Assembly (NCBI RefSeq): GCF_024919295.1 | Contig: NZ_JANWTC010000006.1 | Location: forward strand, 121,136-185,135 | Origin: Corynebacterium lemuris | GTDB lineage: Bacteria; Actinomycetota; Actinomycetes; Mycobacteriales; Mycobacteriaceae | Length of the DNA: 64,000 nt | Reading direction: 5' to 3' | Shown: in pieces, positions 51,228 through 58,713 of the stretch | Position numbering within the stretch: position 1 is the first letter of the stretch | How the letters are laid out: the number at the start of each line of letters is the position of its first letter | Program-made: the position numbers and the translations under genes | Notes under the pieces: model-generated | Database searches by the model: none | What the model was told of the DNA's origin: nothing | Seen by the model: only the letters and a program-made list of their open reading frames with translations

Positions 51228-53087
51228 TTATCGGGTCAGTGCTTCCTCCACAGGTTCCGTGGCAACTGCAGCAGTCCGGTCTTCCCGGAGTGTGGGGCGC
51301 AGCAGGAGCATGGCGATGGCGATGACCAGCAGTACCGAGGCCTCGTGGACGAGCATGCCGATCGACATGGTCACCCCGCCCAGCAGCACACCGGCGAACA
51401 GGATGGCGACGGTGGCCAGGGCGATGATGATGTTCAGCCGCATGGTGCGTACCGTGCGCTGGGCCAGACCCAGCGCATAGGGCAGGCGGGGGAGTCGGTC
51501 AGCCATGAGCGCAATGTCGGCGGTCTCGATGGCAGCGGGGGAACCGGCGGCACCCATGGCCACCCCGATGTCGGCTGTTGCCAGGGCGGGGGTGTCGTTG
51601 ACGCCGTCGCCGATCATGGCCACGGTGCGGCCCTTAGCCTGCAGTTCCTTGACCAGGGTGAGCTTGTCCTCGGGAAGCATCTCTGCGTGCACCTCATCCA
51701 GACCAAGTTCGGCGGCGACATTGCGGGCGACGCGTTCGGCGTCACCGGTGGCCATGACAACCTCCACACCTTGAGCATGTAGCGCGGCGATGGCGGCGGG
51801 GGCGTCGTCACGGATGGTGTCGGCGACGGCGACCAGTCCGATGGCGCGGCCGTCGATGCCGACGTACATGGCGGTCCGGCCCTGCTCGTTGAGCTGGAGC
51901 AGACGGGTGTTGTCGGGGGTGTGGTCGAGGAGGTCGGCGGAGCCGACGGCGACGGTGTGTCCGTCGACGGTGGCGATGATGCCCTTGCCGGTGACGGGTT
52001 CGGCGTGGTCGATCATCTCCACGGCCAGGCCCTCGTCGGTGGCGCCGCGGATGATGGCCTCGGCCAGGGGGTGTTCGGAGGCGGTCTCGGCACGCGCCGC
52101 CAGGGTCAGTACATCAGCGCGGGTGTAGGCGGGGTCGAGGACCTCGACGTCGGTGAGCTCGGGGCGCCCCAGGGTCAGGGTGCCGGTCTTATCGACGACC
52201 ACCGTATCCACCTTCGCGGAGGTCTCCAGGTACTCACCGCCCTTGATCAGGACGCCATCCTTCGCGGCGCGGCCGATGCCGGCGACGATGGAGACCGGGA
52301 TGGAGATCACCAGGGCGCCGGGGCAGGCGATGACCAGCAGGGTCAGGGCGAGCTCCACATTCCAGGTGATCAGGCCGATCGCGAGGGCGGCGACCATGAC
52401 GCCGGGGGTGTACCAGCGGGAGAACTTCTCCAGGAAGGTCTGGGTCCGGGCCTTGTCGTCCTGGGCGTCCTCCACGCGGTGGATGATCTTGGCCAGGGTG
52501 GAATCGGAACCGATGCCCACGGCCTCGACCTGCAGCACGCCGCTGCGCAGCCAGGTGCCGGCGAAGACCTCGGAGCCCTCGGCCTTCTCCGCGGGCACGG
52601 ATTCGCCGGTGATGGTGGCCTCGTCGACTCCGCCGCGGCCGGTGATGACGCGGCCGTCAACAGGCACCTGTTCGCCGTTGCGGACCAGGACGGTGTCACC
52701 CGGGACCAGTTCCCAGATCTCGACGGTCTCCGGCTGGCCGTCGCGTAGGACGGTGGCGGTCTCCGGGGCGGAGTCAACAAGATCGGACAGTGCCTTGCGG
52801 GTGCGGTTCATCGTCGCCCGCTCCAGGGCCTTACCCAGGGCGAAGAGGAAGGTCACGGCGGCTGATTCCCAGTAGTTGTTGATGAACAGCGCGCCGACGG
52901 CGGCGACGATGACCAGCAGGTCAATCGAGATCATCTTGATGCGTAGTGCCTGGACGGCGGAGACGGCGATCTGCCAGCCCGCGACCACGGCGGCCGCGAT
53001 CATCAGCAGGTCTGAGCCGGTGATCCAGGACAGGACTATCAGCAGGCCTGAGACGGCGACGACGCCCCAGGTTCTCCAGTTCTTCAT
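51228..53087 (-). CDS. P1B-type metal ATPase with CPG motif
   Basis: A 619-residue heavy-metal P-type ATPase lacking an N-terminal metal-binding domain. Phosphorylation loop DKTGTLT (D299), actuator TGES, HP motif SEHPLAEAI and hinge GDGVNDTPAL are intact. The transmembrane metal motif reads C255-P-G257 where ZntA/CopA-type pumps have CPC, so metal choice is uncertain. AAGGA precedes the ATG. The FNR box at 53161-53174 suggests control by the neighbouring Crp/Fnr protein. Confidence 0.9.
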   Translation of the reverse strand: MKNWRTWGVVAVSGLLIVLSWITGSDLLMIAAAVVAGWQIAVSAVQALRIKMISIDLLVIVAAVGALFINNYWESAAVTFLFALGKALERATMNRTRKALSDLVDSAPETATVLRDGQPETVEIWELVPGDTVLVRNGEQVPVDGRVITGRGGVDEATITGESVPAEKAEGSEVFAGTWLRSGVLQVEAVGIGSDSTLAKIIHRVEDAQDDKARTQTFLEKFSRWYTPGVMVAALAIGLITWNVELALTLLVIACPGALVISIPVSIVAGIGRAAKDGVLIKGGEYLETSAKVDTVVVDKTGTLTLGRPELTDVEVLDPAYTRADVLTLAARAETASEHPLAEAIIRGATDEGLAVEMIDHAEPVTGKGIIATVDGHTVAVGSADLLDHTPDNTRLLQLNEQGRTAMYVGIDGRAIGLVAVADTIRDDAPAAIAALHAQGVEVVMATGDAERVARNVAAELGLDEVHAEMLPEDKLTLVKELQAKGRTVAMIGDGVNDTPALATADIGVAMGAAGSPAAIETADIALMADRLPRLPYALGLAQRTVRTMRLNIIIALATVAILFAGVLLGGVTMSIGMLVHEASVLLVIAIAMLLLRPTLREDRTAAVATEPVEEALTR

Positions 53088-53132
53088 GGTGGTTTCCTTT
53101 TCTCCGGTGGTTTTATTCTGGTGTCATCTTTT

Positions 53133-53174
53133 AAGTTATGGCTGTTCGGGAGAAACTTCCTTGACGCGCATCAA
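53133..53174 (-). promoter_or_regulatory. FNR-type box and -10 region for the P1B ATPase
   Basis: TTGACGCGCATCAA (53161-53174) is a near-perfect FNR-type dyad. On the minus strand TAACTT (53138-53133) lies where a -10 box must be if the dyad is centred at -41.5. The dyad is 74 bases upstream of the ATPase start. Confidence 0.75.
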
Positions 53175-53204
53175 ATAGCCGAAACCTGCCCTGAAGTGCA
53201 GAAA

Positions 53205-53229
53205 CCCCGCCAGCACGAGGCGGGCGGGG
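53205..53229 (-). terminator. Hairpin after the HMA gene
   Basis: On the minus strand CCGCC-CGCCTCGTGCT-GGCGG forms a GC-rich stem followed by GGTTTCTG. It sits about 14 bases past the stop at 53243. Confidence 0.55.
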
Positions 53230-53242
53230 AGTGCGGTCAGGA

Positions 53243-53479
53243 TCAGATCGCCGAGGGCTTGGCGGTGTAGCCGACATCAGCGACTGCGGCGACAAGATCG
53301 CGCACGCTGACCTTCTGCGGATCGTGGGCGACCAGGATGCGGCCGGAGGAGAACTTCACCTCTGCGGACTCCACGCCGTCCAGACCACCGAGTTTGTTCT
53401 CGATCTTGGCTACACACGACGGGCAGCTGAACTCGTCGGAGCGCAGGGTGGTGTTCTTCAGCTGGGTGGGGGTGGTCAT
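53243..53479 (-). CDS. Heavy-metal-associated (HMA) domain protein
   Basis: A 78-residue CopZ-like metallochaperone. The metal site is in SCPSCVAKIENKLGG (CxxC: C-P-S-C), and the ferredoxin-like fold repeats DGVESAEVKF and VSVRDLVAAVADVGY are visible. It may deliver metal to the P1B ATPase, which lacks such a domain. ATG 53479 is preferred to 53488 because AAGGA stands nine bases before it, and because it gives the same FNR-box distance (74 bases) as the ATPase gene. Confidence 0.88.
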   Translation of the reverse strand: MTTPTQLKNTTLRSDEFSCPSCVAKIENKLGGLDGVESAEVKFSSGRILVAHDPQKVSVRDLVAAVADVGYTAKPSAI

Positions 53480-53524
53480 CTCAATCATTCCTTATCTTCT
53501 CGGTGTTCCTTGCTTGCACCTTTG

Positions 53525-53566
53525 ACTTTAAGGTCAGCGCGCACCGAGTTCCTTGACGTGGATCAA
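53525..53566 (-). promoter_or_regulatory. FNR-type box and -10 region for the HMA gene
   Basis: TTGACGTGGATCAA (53553-53566) and the minus-strand -10 TAAAGT (53530-53525) have the same spacing as the pair at 53133-53174. With the dyad at -41.5 the TANNNT box falls exactly at -12 to -7. Confidence 0.78.
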
Positions 53567-53594
53567 AGAACGGAAAAACTGCCTTCACCAGGTG

Positions 53595-54335
53595 TTATTC
53601 TTCCCCGATCAGCGTGTCGAGGGCGTCTGGGTCCGCGATGGCGACCCATTCCCGGCCGGAGTCGATGATCCCGGACTTCTTCATCTTCGACATGGCCCGG
53701 GATGCGGACTCCAGCGTCGTGCCGGCCATGCCCGCGATGTCATCGCGGCGCAGCCGGACCTGCAGCAGGCTGGAACCGTCCGCCTGCAGCTGCCCGAGTT
53801 TGCCGTTGAGCCGGCGCAGCACCTTGGCCACCCGCTGCTCGACGGTTTTGGTCGCCTGCGCGATATCGCGTTCCCGGGACTGGGAGAGCCGGTCCTGCTG
53901 CATCCGGATGATCGCCAGGGCGAGCTTCGGGTGCTTCTCGACGACCTCCGCCAGGGCCTCGGCGGGCAGGTGCAGCGCGCAGGTCGTCTCCATCGCCCAG
54001 GCGGAGTCGACGGCCTCGGAGGCGCGAATGTCCAGGGGGCCGATGACATCACCCGGGGCGGCAATGTCCACGGTGATCTCCTTGCCGTCGATGGTGTCCC
54101 GGGTGACGCGGACCCGGCCGGAGACCACGAGATAACTGCCCGCCACCTCCTCGCCGGCGAGGAATACCGGATCCCCCTCCGCCCACGACCACGCGGTGAG
54201 GTGTCCATCCAGGTCCAGGTGCTCCTCGGGACCCAGGTCCCGGGTGAGCGGGGAGCGGGACATGGCGGTCAGGCGCACATCCAGCGAGCAGGAGTGGGGA
54301 CGGGCGCAGCTGGGACGGACAGGGTTGGTGGACAT
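53595..54335 (-). CDS. Crp/Fnr-family regulator
   Basis: A 246-residue regulator: cyclic-nucleotide-binding-like beta roll (residues about 40-130, VSGRVRVTRDTIDGKEITVD), dimer helix (KTVEQRVAKVLRRL) and HTH with RRDDIAGMAGTTLESASRAM. Cysteines C10 and C16 lie near the N-terminus; there is no full four-cysteine FNR set, so any iron-sulfur or thiol sensing would differ from E. coli FNR. A -10 TAGCAT at 54348-54343, seven bases from the ATG, suggests a leaderless mRNA. It is the likely binder of the two nearby FNR-type boxes. Confidence 0.87.
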   Translation of the reverse strand: MSTNPVRPSCARPHSCSLDVRLTAMSRSPLTRDLGPEEHLDLDGHLTAWSWAEGDPVFLAGEEVAGSYLVVSGRVRVTRDTIDGKEITVDIAAPGDVIGPLDIRASEAVDSAWAMETTCALHLPAEALAEVVEKHPKLALAIIRMQQDRLSQSRERDIAQATKTVEQRVAKVLRRLNGKLGQLQADGSSLLQVRLRRDDIAGMAGTTLESASRAMSKMKKSGIIDSGREWVAIADPDALDTLIGEE

Positions 54336-54342
54336 GCCCCCG

Positions 54343-54348
54343 ATGCTA
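54343..54348 (-). promoter_or_regulatory. Candidate -10 box TAGCAT built on the copB stop codon
   Basis: TAGCAT reads 54348 to 54343 on the minus strand, and its TAG is the copB stop codon. The Crp/Fnr start codon follows after seven bases. Confidence 0.45.
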
Positions 54349-56472
54349 GGTCAGGTGGGACGGGTCCAGGTCGATCCGGCGCAGCAGCTGGGCGTTGAGG
54401 GCGACCACGATCGTCGACAGGGACATCAGTACCGCGGCCGCGGCGGGAGGGAGGACGAACCCGATGGGGGCGAGGACACCGGCGGCCAGCGGCACGGCGA
54501 GGATGTTGTAGCCGGAGGCCCAGATCAGGTTCTGGACCATCTTGCGGTAGCTGGCCCGGGACAGGGTGATCATCGACAGCACCGCCCTGGGGTCATCACC
54601 GGCCAGCACCACCCCGGCCGATTCCATGGCGACATCAGTGCCCGCTCCGATGGCGATGCCGACCTCGGCCCGGGCCAGGGCCGGGGCATCGTTGACACCG
54701 TCGCCGACCATGGCCACCGTCAGTCCGCGAGACTGCAGGTCCGTAACCTGGGTGTCCTTGTCCTGCGGCAGGACCTCGGCGAAGACCTCGTCGATGCCCA
54801 GATCCTCACCGACCGCCTGGGCGACCTGGCTCGCGTCACCGGTGATCATCGCGACCTTGATGCCGCGGTCCTGCAGGGCGCGAACAGCAGCGCGGGATTC
54901 GGGACGGATCTTGTCCTCGACAGCCACGGCACCGATGATCTGGCCGTCGCGCACCACGTGGAGGACACCGGCTCCCCTGCGCGCCCAGGAATCGGTCTGC
55001 TCCTCGATCACCCCGGGGTTGGTCAGGTCGAATTCGCGGAGCATGTTCGGTCCGCCGACGATGATGTCGGAACCTTCCACCCGGGCGCGCACACCCCGGC
55101 CGGAGGCGGCGCGGAAGTCGGTGCCGCGCACCTGTTGGCCGGCGGCCTCCGGATGGGCGGCAGCGGCGGCCACAATCGCCCGGGCCACGGGATGTTCGCT
55201 GTCGGCCTCCGCGGCGGCCGCCAGCGACAGCAGTTCCCCGGCCGACACCCCGGGCACCGGGGCGATGTCGGTGACGGCATGCGCGCCCTCGGTCAAGGTG
55301 CCGGTCTTGTCGAAGAGAACCACATCGATGGTGCGCATCCGCTCAAGCGCCATCCGGTCCTTGATCAGCACCCCGGATTTCGCGGCCCGCTCGGTGGAGA
55401 TGGCGATGACCAGGGGGATTGCCAGTCCCAGGGCGTGCGGGCAGGCGATGACCAGCACGGTGACGGTACGCACCACTGCGTCACCGGGGCTGCCGATCAC
55501 GGACCAGACGATGGCGGTGAGGATGCCGGCGCCCAGCGCGAACCAGAACAGCCACGCTGCGGCCCGGTCTGCCAGGGCCTGGGCCCGGGAGGAGGACTCC
55601 TGGGCGTCGGCGACCATGCGCTGGATCCCGGCCAGGGCGGTGTCCCCGCCGGTGGCCTCGACGCGCACCCGGACGGTGTTGTCGGTGGCCACCGTTCCGG
55701 CCACCACCTTGTCCCCGGACTGACGCAGGACGGGTCGGGATTCCCCGGTGATCATCGCCTCATCGAATTCGGCCGCGCCGTCGACGATGGTCCCGTCGGC
55801 CGGCACCCGGGCCCCGGCCCGCACCAGTGCAACATCCCCGACCACCAACTCGGCGACGGGCACGGTACGGGTGGTGTCGCCCTCCATCTTCTCTGCCTCA
55901 TCCGGGAGGAGGGCAGCCAGTGCGTCCAGAGCAGAGGAGGCGGAGCCGAGGGCACGCATCTCCAGCCAGTGGCCCAGCAGCATGATGGTCACCAGCAGCG
56001 CCAGCTCCCACCAGAAGTCCAGGTGGAACCCCCCGATTCCCAGGGTGGTGATCCAGGAGGCGATGAACGCCACGGTGATGGCCATGGCGATCAGCAGCAT
56101 CATCCCCGGTTGGCGCGATTTCAGTTCCGTCCATCCACCCTTGAGGAAGGGGACGCCACCGTAGAAGTAGATGACGGTGCCCAGCACCGGGGCGATCCAG
56201 GTGGAGCCGGGGAACGCCGGAAGCTGGTAGCCGAGCAGGTCAGCGACCATGGGGCTGAAGATGACGACGGGCACTGACAGCAGCAGCGACCACCAGAATC
56301 GACTGCGGAACATCGCCACGCTATGGCCCGCGTGCTCGCCGTGGCCGTGAACGTGGTGGTCATCGTGGTGACCTGTCTCATCCAGCGCGGAGTGGGGATG
56401 AGGATCCGGCATCGCCTGGCCGTGGGTGTCGGCGTTGGGGTGGTGGCCATCGTGATGGGCGGGGGTGCTCAT
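54346..56472 (-). CDS. copB: Copper-exporting P1B ATPase, CopB type
   Basis: A 708-residue P-type ATPase. Residues about 5-50 form a His-rich metal-binding tail instead of HMA domains. The intramembrane motif is CPH (VIACPHALGLAIP), typical of the P1B-3 (CopB) subgroup; DKTGTLTEG, TGES, SEHPVARAI and GDGVNDAPAL are present. It exports copper, probably for detoxification. AAGGAG precedes the ATG at 56472. The CsoR-like palindrome upstream fits copper induction. Confidence 0.93.
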   Translation of the reverse strand: MSTPAHHDGHHPNADTHGQAMPDPHPHSALDETGHHDDHHVHGHGEHAGHSVAMFRSRFWWSLLLSVPVVIFSPMVADLLGYQLPAFPGSTWIAPVLGTVIYFYGGVPFLKGGWTELKSRQPGMMLLIAMAITVAFIASWITTLGIGGFHLDFWWELALLVTIMLLGHWLEMRALGSASSALDALAALLPDEAEKMEGDTTRTVPVAELVVGDVALVRAGARVPADGTIVDGAAEFDEAMITGESRPVLRQSGDKVVAGTVATDNTVRVRVEATGGDTALAGIQRMVADAQESSSRAQALADRAAAWLFWFALGAGILTAIVWSVIGSPGDAVVRTVTVLVIACPHALGLAIPLVIAISTERAAKSGVLIKDRMALERMRTIDVVLFDKTGTLTEGAHAVTDIAPVPGVSAGELLSLAAAAEADSEHPVARAIVAAAAAHPEAAGQQVRGTDFRAASGRGVRARVEGSDIIVGGPNMLREFDLTNPGVIEEQTDSWARRGAGVLHVVRDGQIIGAVAVEDKIRPESRAAVRALQDRGIKVAMITGDASQVAQAVGEDLGIDEVFAEVLPQDKDTQVTDLQSRGLTVAMVGDGVNDAPALARAEVGIAIGAGTDVAMESAGVVLAGDDPRAVLSMITLSRASYRKMVQNLIWASGYNILAVPLAAGVLAPIGFVLPPAAAAVLMSLSTIVVALNAQLLRRIDLDPSHLT

Positions 56473-56563
56473 GGCGCTCCTTTCGTTCGTCCCGGCCGGG
56501 GGTGAGACTACGGAACCCGGTCAGGAATCGGGGACGTTCAACCGTGTTTCTATCCTCCACCCT

Positions 56564-56580
56564 ATACCCCATTGGGGTAT
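56564..56580. promoter_or_regulatory. CsoR-like palindrome between copB and cueP
   Basis: ATACCCC-ATT-GGGGTAT is a perfect seven-base inverted repeat resembling operators of copper-sensing CsoR repressors. The TATGAT at 56578-56583 may be the -10 box of cueP, so a bound repressor would block it. The reverse strand also offers TAGGGT-type boxes for copB. Confidence 0.75.
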
Positions 56581-56644
56581 GATTCGGGCCGATGGCCAGT
56601 TCGGGTGCCCCGGCATGGTCCTGTCCCGACCCAAGGAGATTGAC

Positions 56645-57217
56645 GTGAAACGAGCAGCGATCGCCGCCGCCCTGGCCCTCACCCTGGCCGGGTGCTCGGC
56701 AACCGAGTCCAGTCCCACGGCCACCACACCGGTCAGCCAGGAGCAGTTCCTGGACGCTCACGGCCTGGTAGCGGGGGAGGCGAGGGAGATCATTGACCAC
56801 CTCGACCGGCAGCAGGTCGCCGAGCGCCCCACGGACCTGATCGCATCGGTGCGCCCCGACGAGCTGGTGCTCTCCGACGAAGCGCAGGAAGTGATTCTCC
56901 AGCTGCCCGAAGGCCTGAGTTATGTGTCGATTGCCCCTTACTCCACCCAGACCCATGACTGCTTCTACCACAGCCTGACCACCTGCCTGGGCGAACTCGG
57001 CAACGAGGACATCCAGGTCACCATCACCGATGAGACGACCGGCCAGGTGCTGGTCGAGGAGGAGGCGACTACCTTCGACAACGGCTTCATCGGCTTCTGG
57101 CTGCCCGCCGACGCCACCGGCACAATCGAGGTCACCCATCAGGGGCGCACCGGTACCACCGATTTTTCCACCACCGCCGACGGTGCCACCTGCATCACGG
57201 ACCTGCGCCTGACCTGA
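56645..57217 (+). CDS. cueP: Copper-binding lipoprotein CueP
   Basis: A 190-residue CueP-family protein. Lipobox LAGC follows a short signal peptide. The family blocks FLDAHGL, AREIIDHLD, SVRPDELVL, YVSIAPY, THDCFYHSLTTCLGEL (copper-site cysteines and histidines), NGFIGFWLP and ATCITDLRL are all there. CueP binds copper outside the membrane and helps with copper tolerance. The GTG at 56645 follows AAGGAG at seven bases. It is downstream of the CsoR-like site and followed closely by the YdhK-like gene. Confidence 0.92.
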   Translation: MKRAAIAAALALTLAGCSATESSPTATTPVSQEQFLDAHGLVAGEAREIIDHLDRQQVAERPTDLIASVRPDELVLSDEAQEVILQLPEGLSYVSIAPYSTQTHDCFYHSLTTCLGELGNEDIQVTITDETTGQVLVEEEATTFDNGFIGFWLPADATGTIEVTHQGRTGTTDFSTTADGATCITDLRLT

Positions 57218-57247
57218 TTTCCATTTCCGCCGACATAAGGATCCGAC

Positions 57248-57823
57248 ATGAAACGCGTCATTGCCCTCACTGCCCTCACCCTGACCTCCGCCCTGGCACT
57301 GAGCGCCTGCGGGGAGGCAGATAATGCAGACCCCACCGAAACCACGGTCACCACCGCGGCGACCTCCGCTGACGAAGATCACGGCGCGCACGACCATCCG
57401 GCCGACGGCGGGGCGCCGCCAGCGGGAATTGAACAGGCCGCGGACCCCACGTACCCGGCGGGCACCGCGGTCCTCCTCACTGCCGACCACATGCCCGGCA
57501 TGGAAGGGGCCGAGGCCACGATCTCCGGCGCCTTCGACACCACGATCTACTCGGTCAGCTACACCCCCACCAACGGAGGCGCCCCGGTCACTGACCACCG
57601 CTGGGTGGTCCATGAGGAACTCCTCGACCCGGGTCAGGCTCCGCTGCCCGACGGAGCGGAGGTCGTCCTGGACGCCGAGCACATGTCCGGCATGAAGGGT
57701 GCCCAGGCCACCATCGACTACTCCACCGATGAGACGGTCTACATGGTTGACCTCATCGTCGACGGGATGGCCATGACCAACCACAAGTGGGTCACCGAAA
57801 GCGAGATTCAGCCCCTGCCGTAG
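57248..57823 (+). CDS. YdhK/DUF1541 lipoprotein
   Basis: A 191-residue lipoprotein (lipobox LSAC) with a Thr- and His-containing linker and two copies of the DUF1541 repeat: VLLTADHMPGMEGAEATISG...YSVSY...HRWVVHEEL and VVLDAEHMSGMKGAQATIDY...YMVDL...HKWVTESEI. His, Met-rich loops suggest metal binding. Location after cueP points to copper or metal stress. It is probably co-transcribed with cueP (30-base gap). Confidence 0.9.
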   Translation: MKRVIALTALTLTSALALSACGEADNADPTETTVTTAATSADEDHGAHDHPADGGAPPAGIEQAADPTYPAGTAVLLTADHMPGMEGAEATISGAFDTTIYSVSYTPTNGGAPVTDHRWVVHEELLDPGQAPLPDGAEVVLDAEHMSGMKGAQATIDYSTDETVYMVDLIVDGMAMTNHKWVTESEIQPLP

Positions 57824-57874
57824 CTCGCGGGCAACCCGGGGAGGAGAGACGGGCACCGTGGCAAGATGGCGGGC

Positions 57875-58279
57875 ATGACCGGTTACTTCACCGTTTTCCC
57901 GCTGATGTTCGTGATCACGTTCGTGCTGATCATCTCGGTGTTCATCTTCAACCTGCGCACCCAGATCCGGCACCGCCGTGACTCGGAGCAGAGCAGGCAG
58001 AATGAGCTTCTCGACGCCCGCGCCGACGCCGACCGCTGGATCTCCCGACTGAGCAACGAGATCCTCCACATCACCCCGGCAGATGAGCAGGTGAAGAAGC
58101 TGGTGGGGCAGGCCTCTGAGCGGCATGCTAATGCCCTCAGCCAGGCCGGGTCCGCGAGCACCGTCGGCCAGGCGAAACTCGCGCGCGACGTGGCAGTTGA
58201 GGGGTTGTACTACATGCGGGAGGCCCGCAAGCACATGGGCGAGCTGGAGGGGCCGCCGCTGCCGGAGCTGGGAAGTTGA
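57875..58279 (+). CDS. Small single-helix membrane protein
   Basis: A 134-residue protein: one N-terminal membrane helix (FPLMFVITFVLIISVFIF), then a cytoplasmic helical, charged region. No family is recognised. Either ATG 57866 or 57875 could be the start; 57875 is preferred as the conserved-looking MTGYF. Confidence 0.6.
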   Translation: MTGYFTVFPLMFVITFVLIISVFIFNLRTQIRHRRDSEQSRQNELLDARADADRWISRLSNEILHITPADEQVKKLVGQASERHANALSQAGSASTVGQAKLARDVAVEGLYYMREARKHMGELEGPPLPELGS

Positions 58280-58316
58280 GCCGGGTCCGCATACCCTGCT
58301 CCCCACATTCGGGTGA

Positions 58317-58344
58317 TTGACAAACTCCTCCCACCCCGTAGCTT
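58317..58344 (+). promoter_or_regulatory. Promoter of the small secreted protein gene
   Basis: TTGACA (58317-58322), a 16-base spacer and TAGCTT (58339-58344) form a good sigma-70-type promoter for the gene at 58407. Confidence 0.6.
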
Positions 58345-58406
58345 CAATATGTGACGCAGCTTACAGGCTTCGTCTTCCATGGTGATTTACGGCGAAAGGA
58401 AGCACG

Positions 58407-58610
58407 ATGAAGTTGACAATCAGAACTGGAGTGGCAGTCGCCTTCGCATCTGTGATGGCGCTGGGCGGAGCACCGGCGGTGACCGCAGCAGATTTCAGCA
58501 ACGTGGTCGGGTGCGTCGGCAGGGACGGGATCTGGAAGTGCAGCGATAAACGCGGCAACACGTGGTACACCGATGACCCGAGCTGGCGTCCCCGTTCGAT
58601 TGAGCCCTGA
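58407..58610 (+). CDS. Small secreted protein, 67 residues
   Basis: A signal peptide (MKLTIRTGVAVAFASVMALG, cleavage near TAA, residue 28) leaves a mature chain of about 40 residues with two cysteines (CVGRDGIWKC), likely a disulfide. Aromatic residues are clustered (WYTDDPSW). Function is unknown. AAAGGAAGCACG precedes the ATG, and the gene has its own promoter and terminator. Confidence 0.7.
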   Translation: MKLTIRTGVAVAFASVMALGGAPAVTAADFSNVVGCVGRDGIWKCSDKRGNTWYTDDPSWRPRSIEP

Positions 58611-58630
58611 GCTTCCTCAGAGCGGATCCG

Positions 58631-58669
58631 GCCCATCGTCGCCTTGAGAACAAGGCGACGTGGGCTTTT
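58631..58669 (+). terminator. Intrinsic terminator before uvrB
   Basis: GCCCAtCGTCGCCTT pairs with AAGGCGACGTGGGC around GAGAAC, followed by TTTT. It ends the small-protein transcript. Confidence 0.88.
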
Positions 58670-58700
58670 CAGCTCCATCGACCCCCACCCCCAACCGGCG

Positions 58701-58706
58701 TATCCT
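58701..58706 (+). promoter_or_regulatory. Candidate -10 box TATCCT for uvrB
   Basis: TATCCT is seven bases before the uvrB ATG at 58714. No ribosome binding site intervenes, so the mRNA is probably leaderless. Confidence 0.5.
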
Positions 58707-58713
58707 TGAGAGC

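Noticed and set aside
54196..56277. A 693-codon plus-strand frame across copB
   Set aside because: Shadow frame opposite a clear P1B ATPase.
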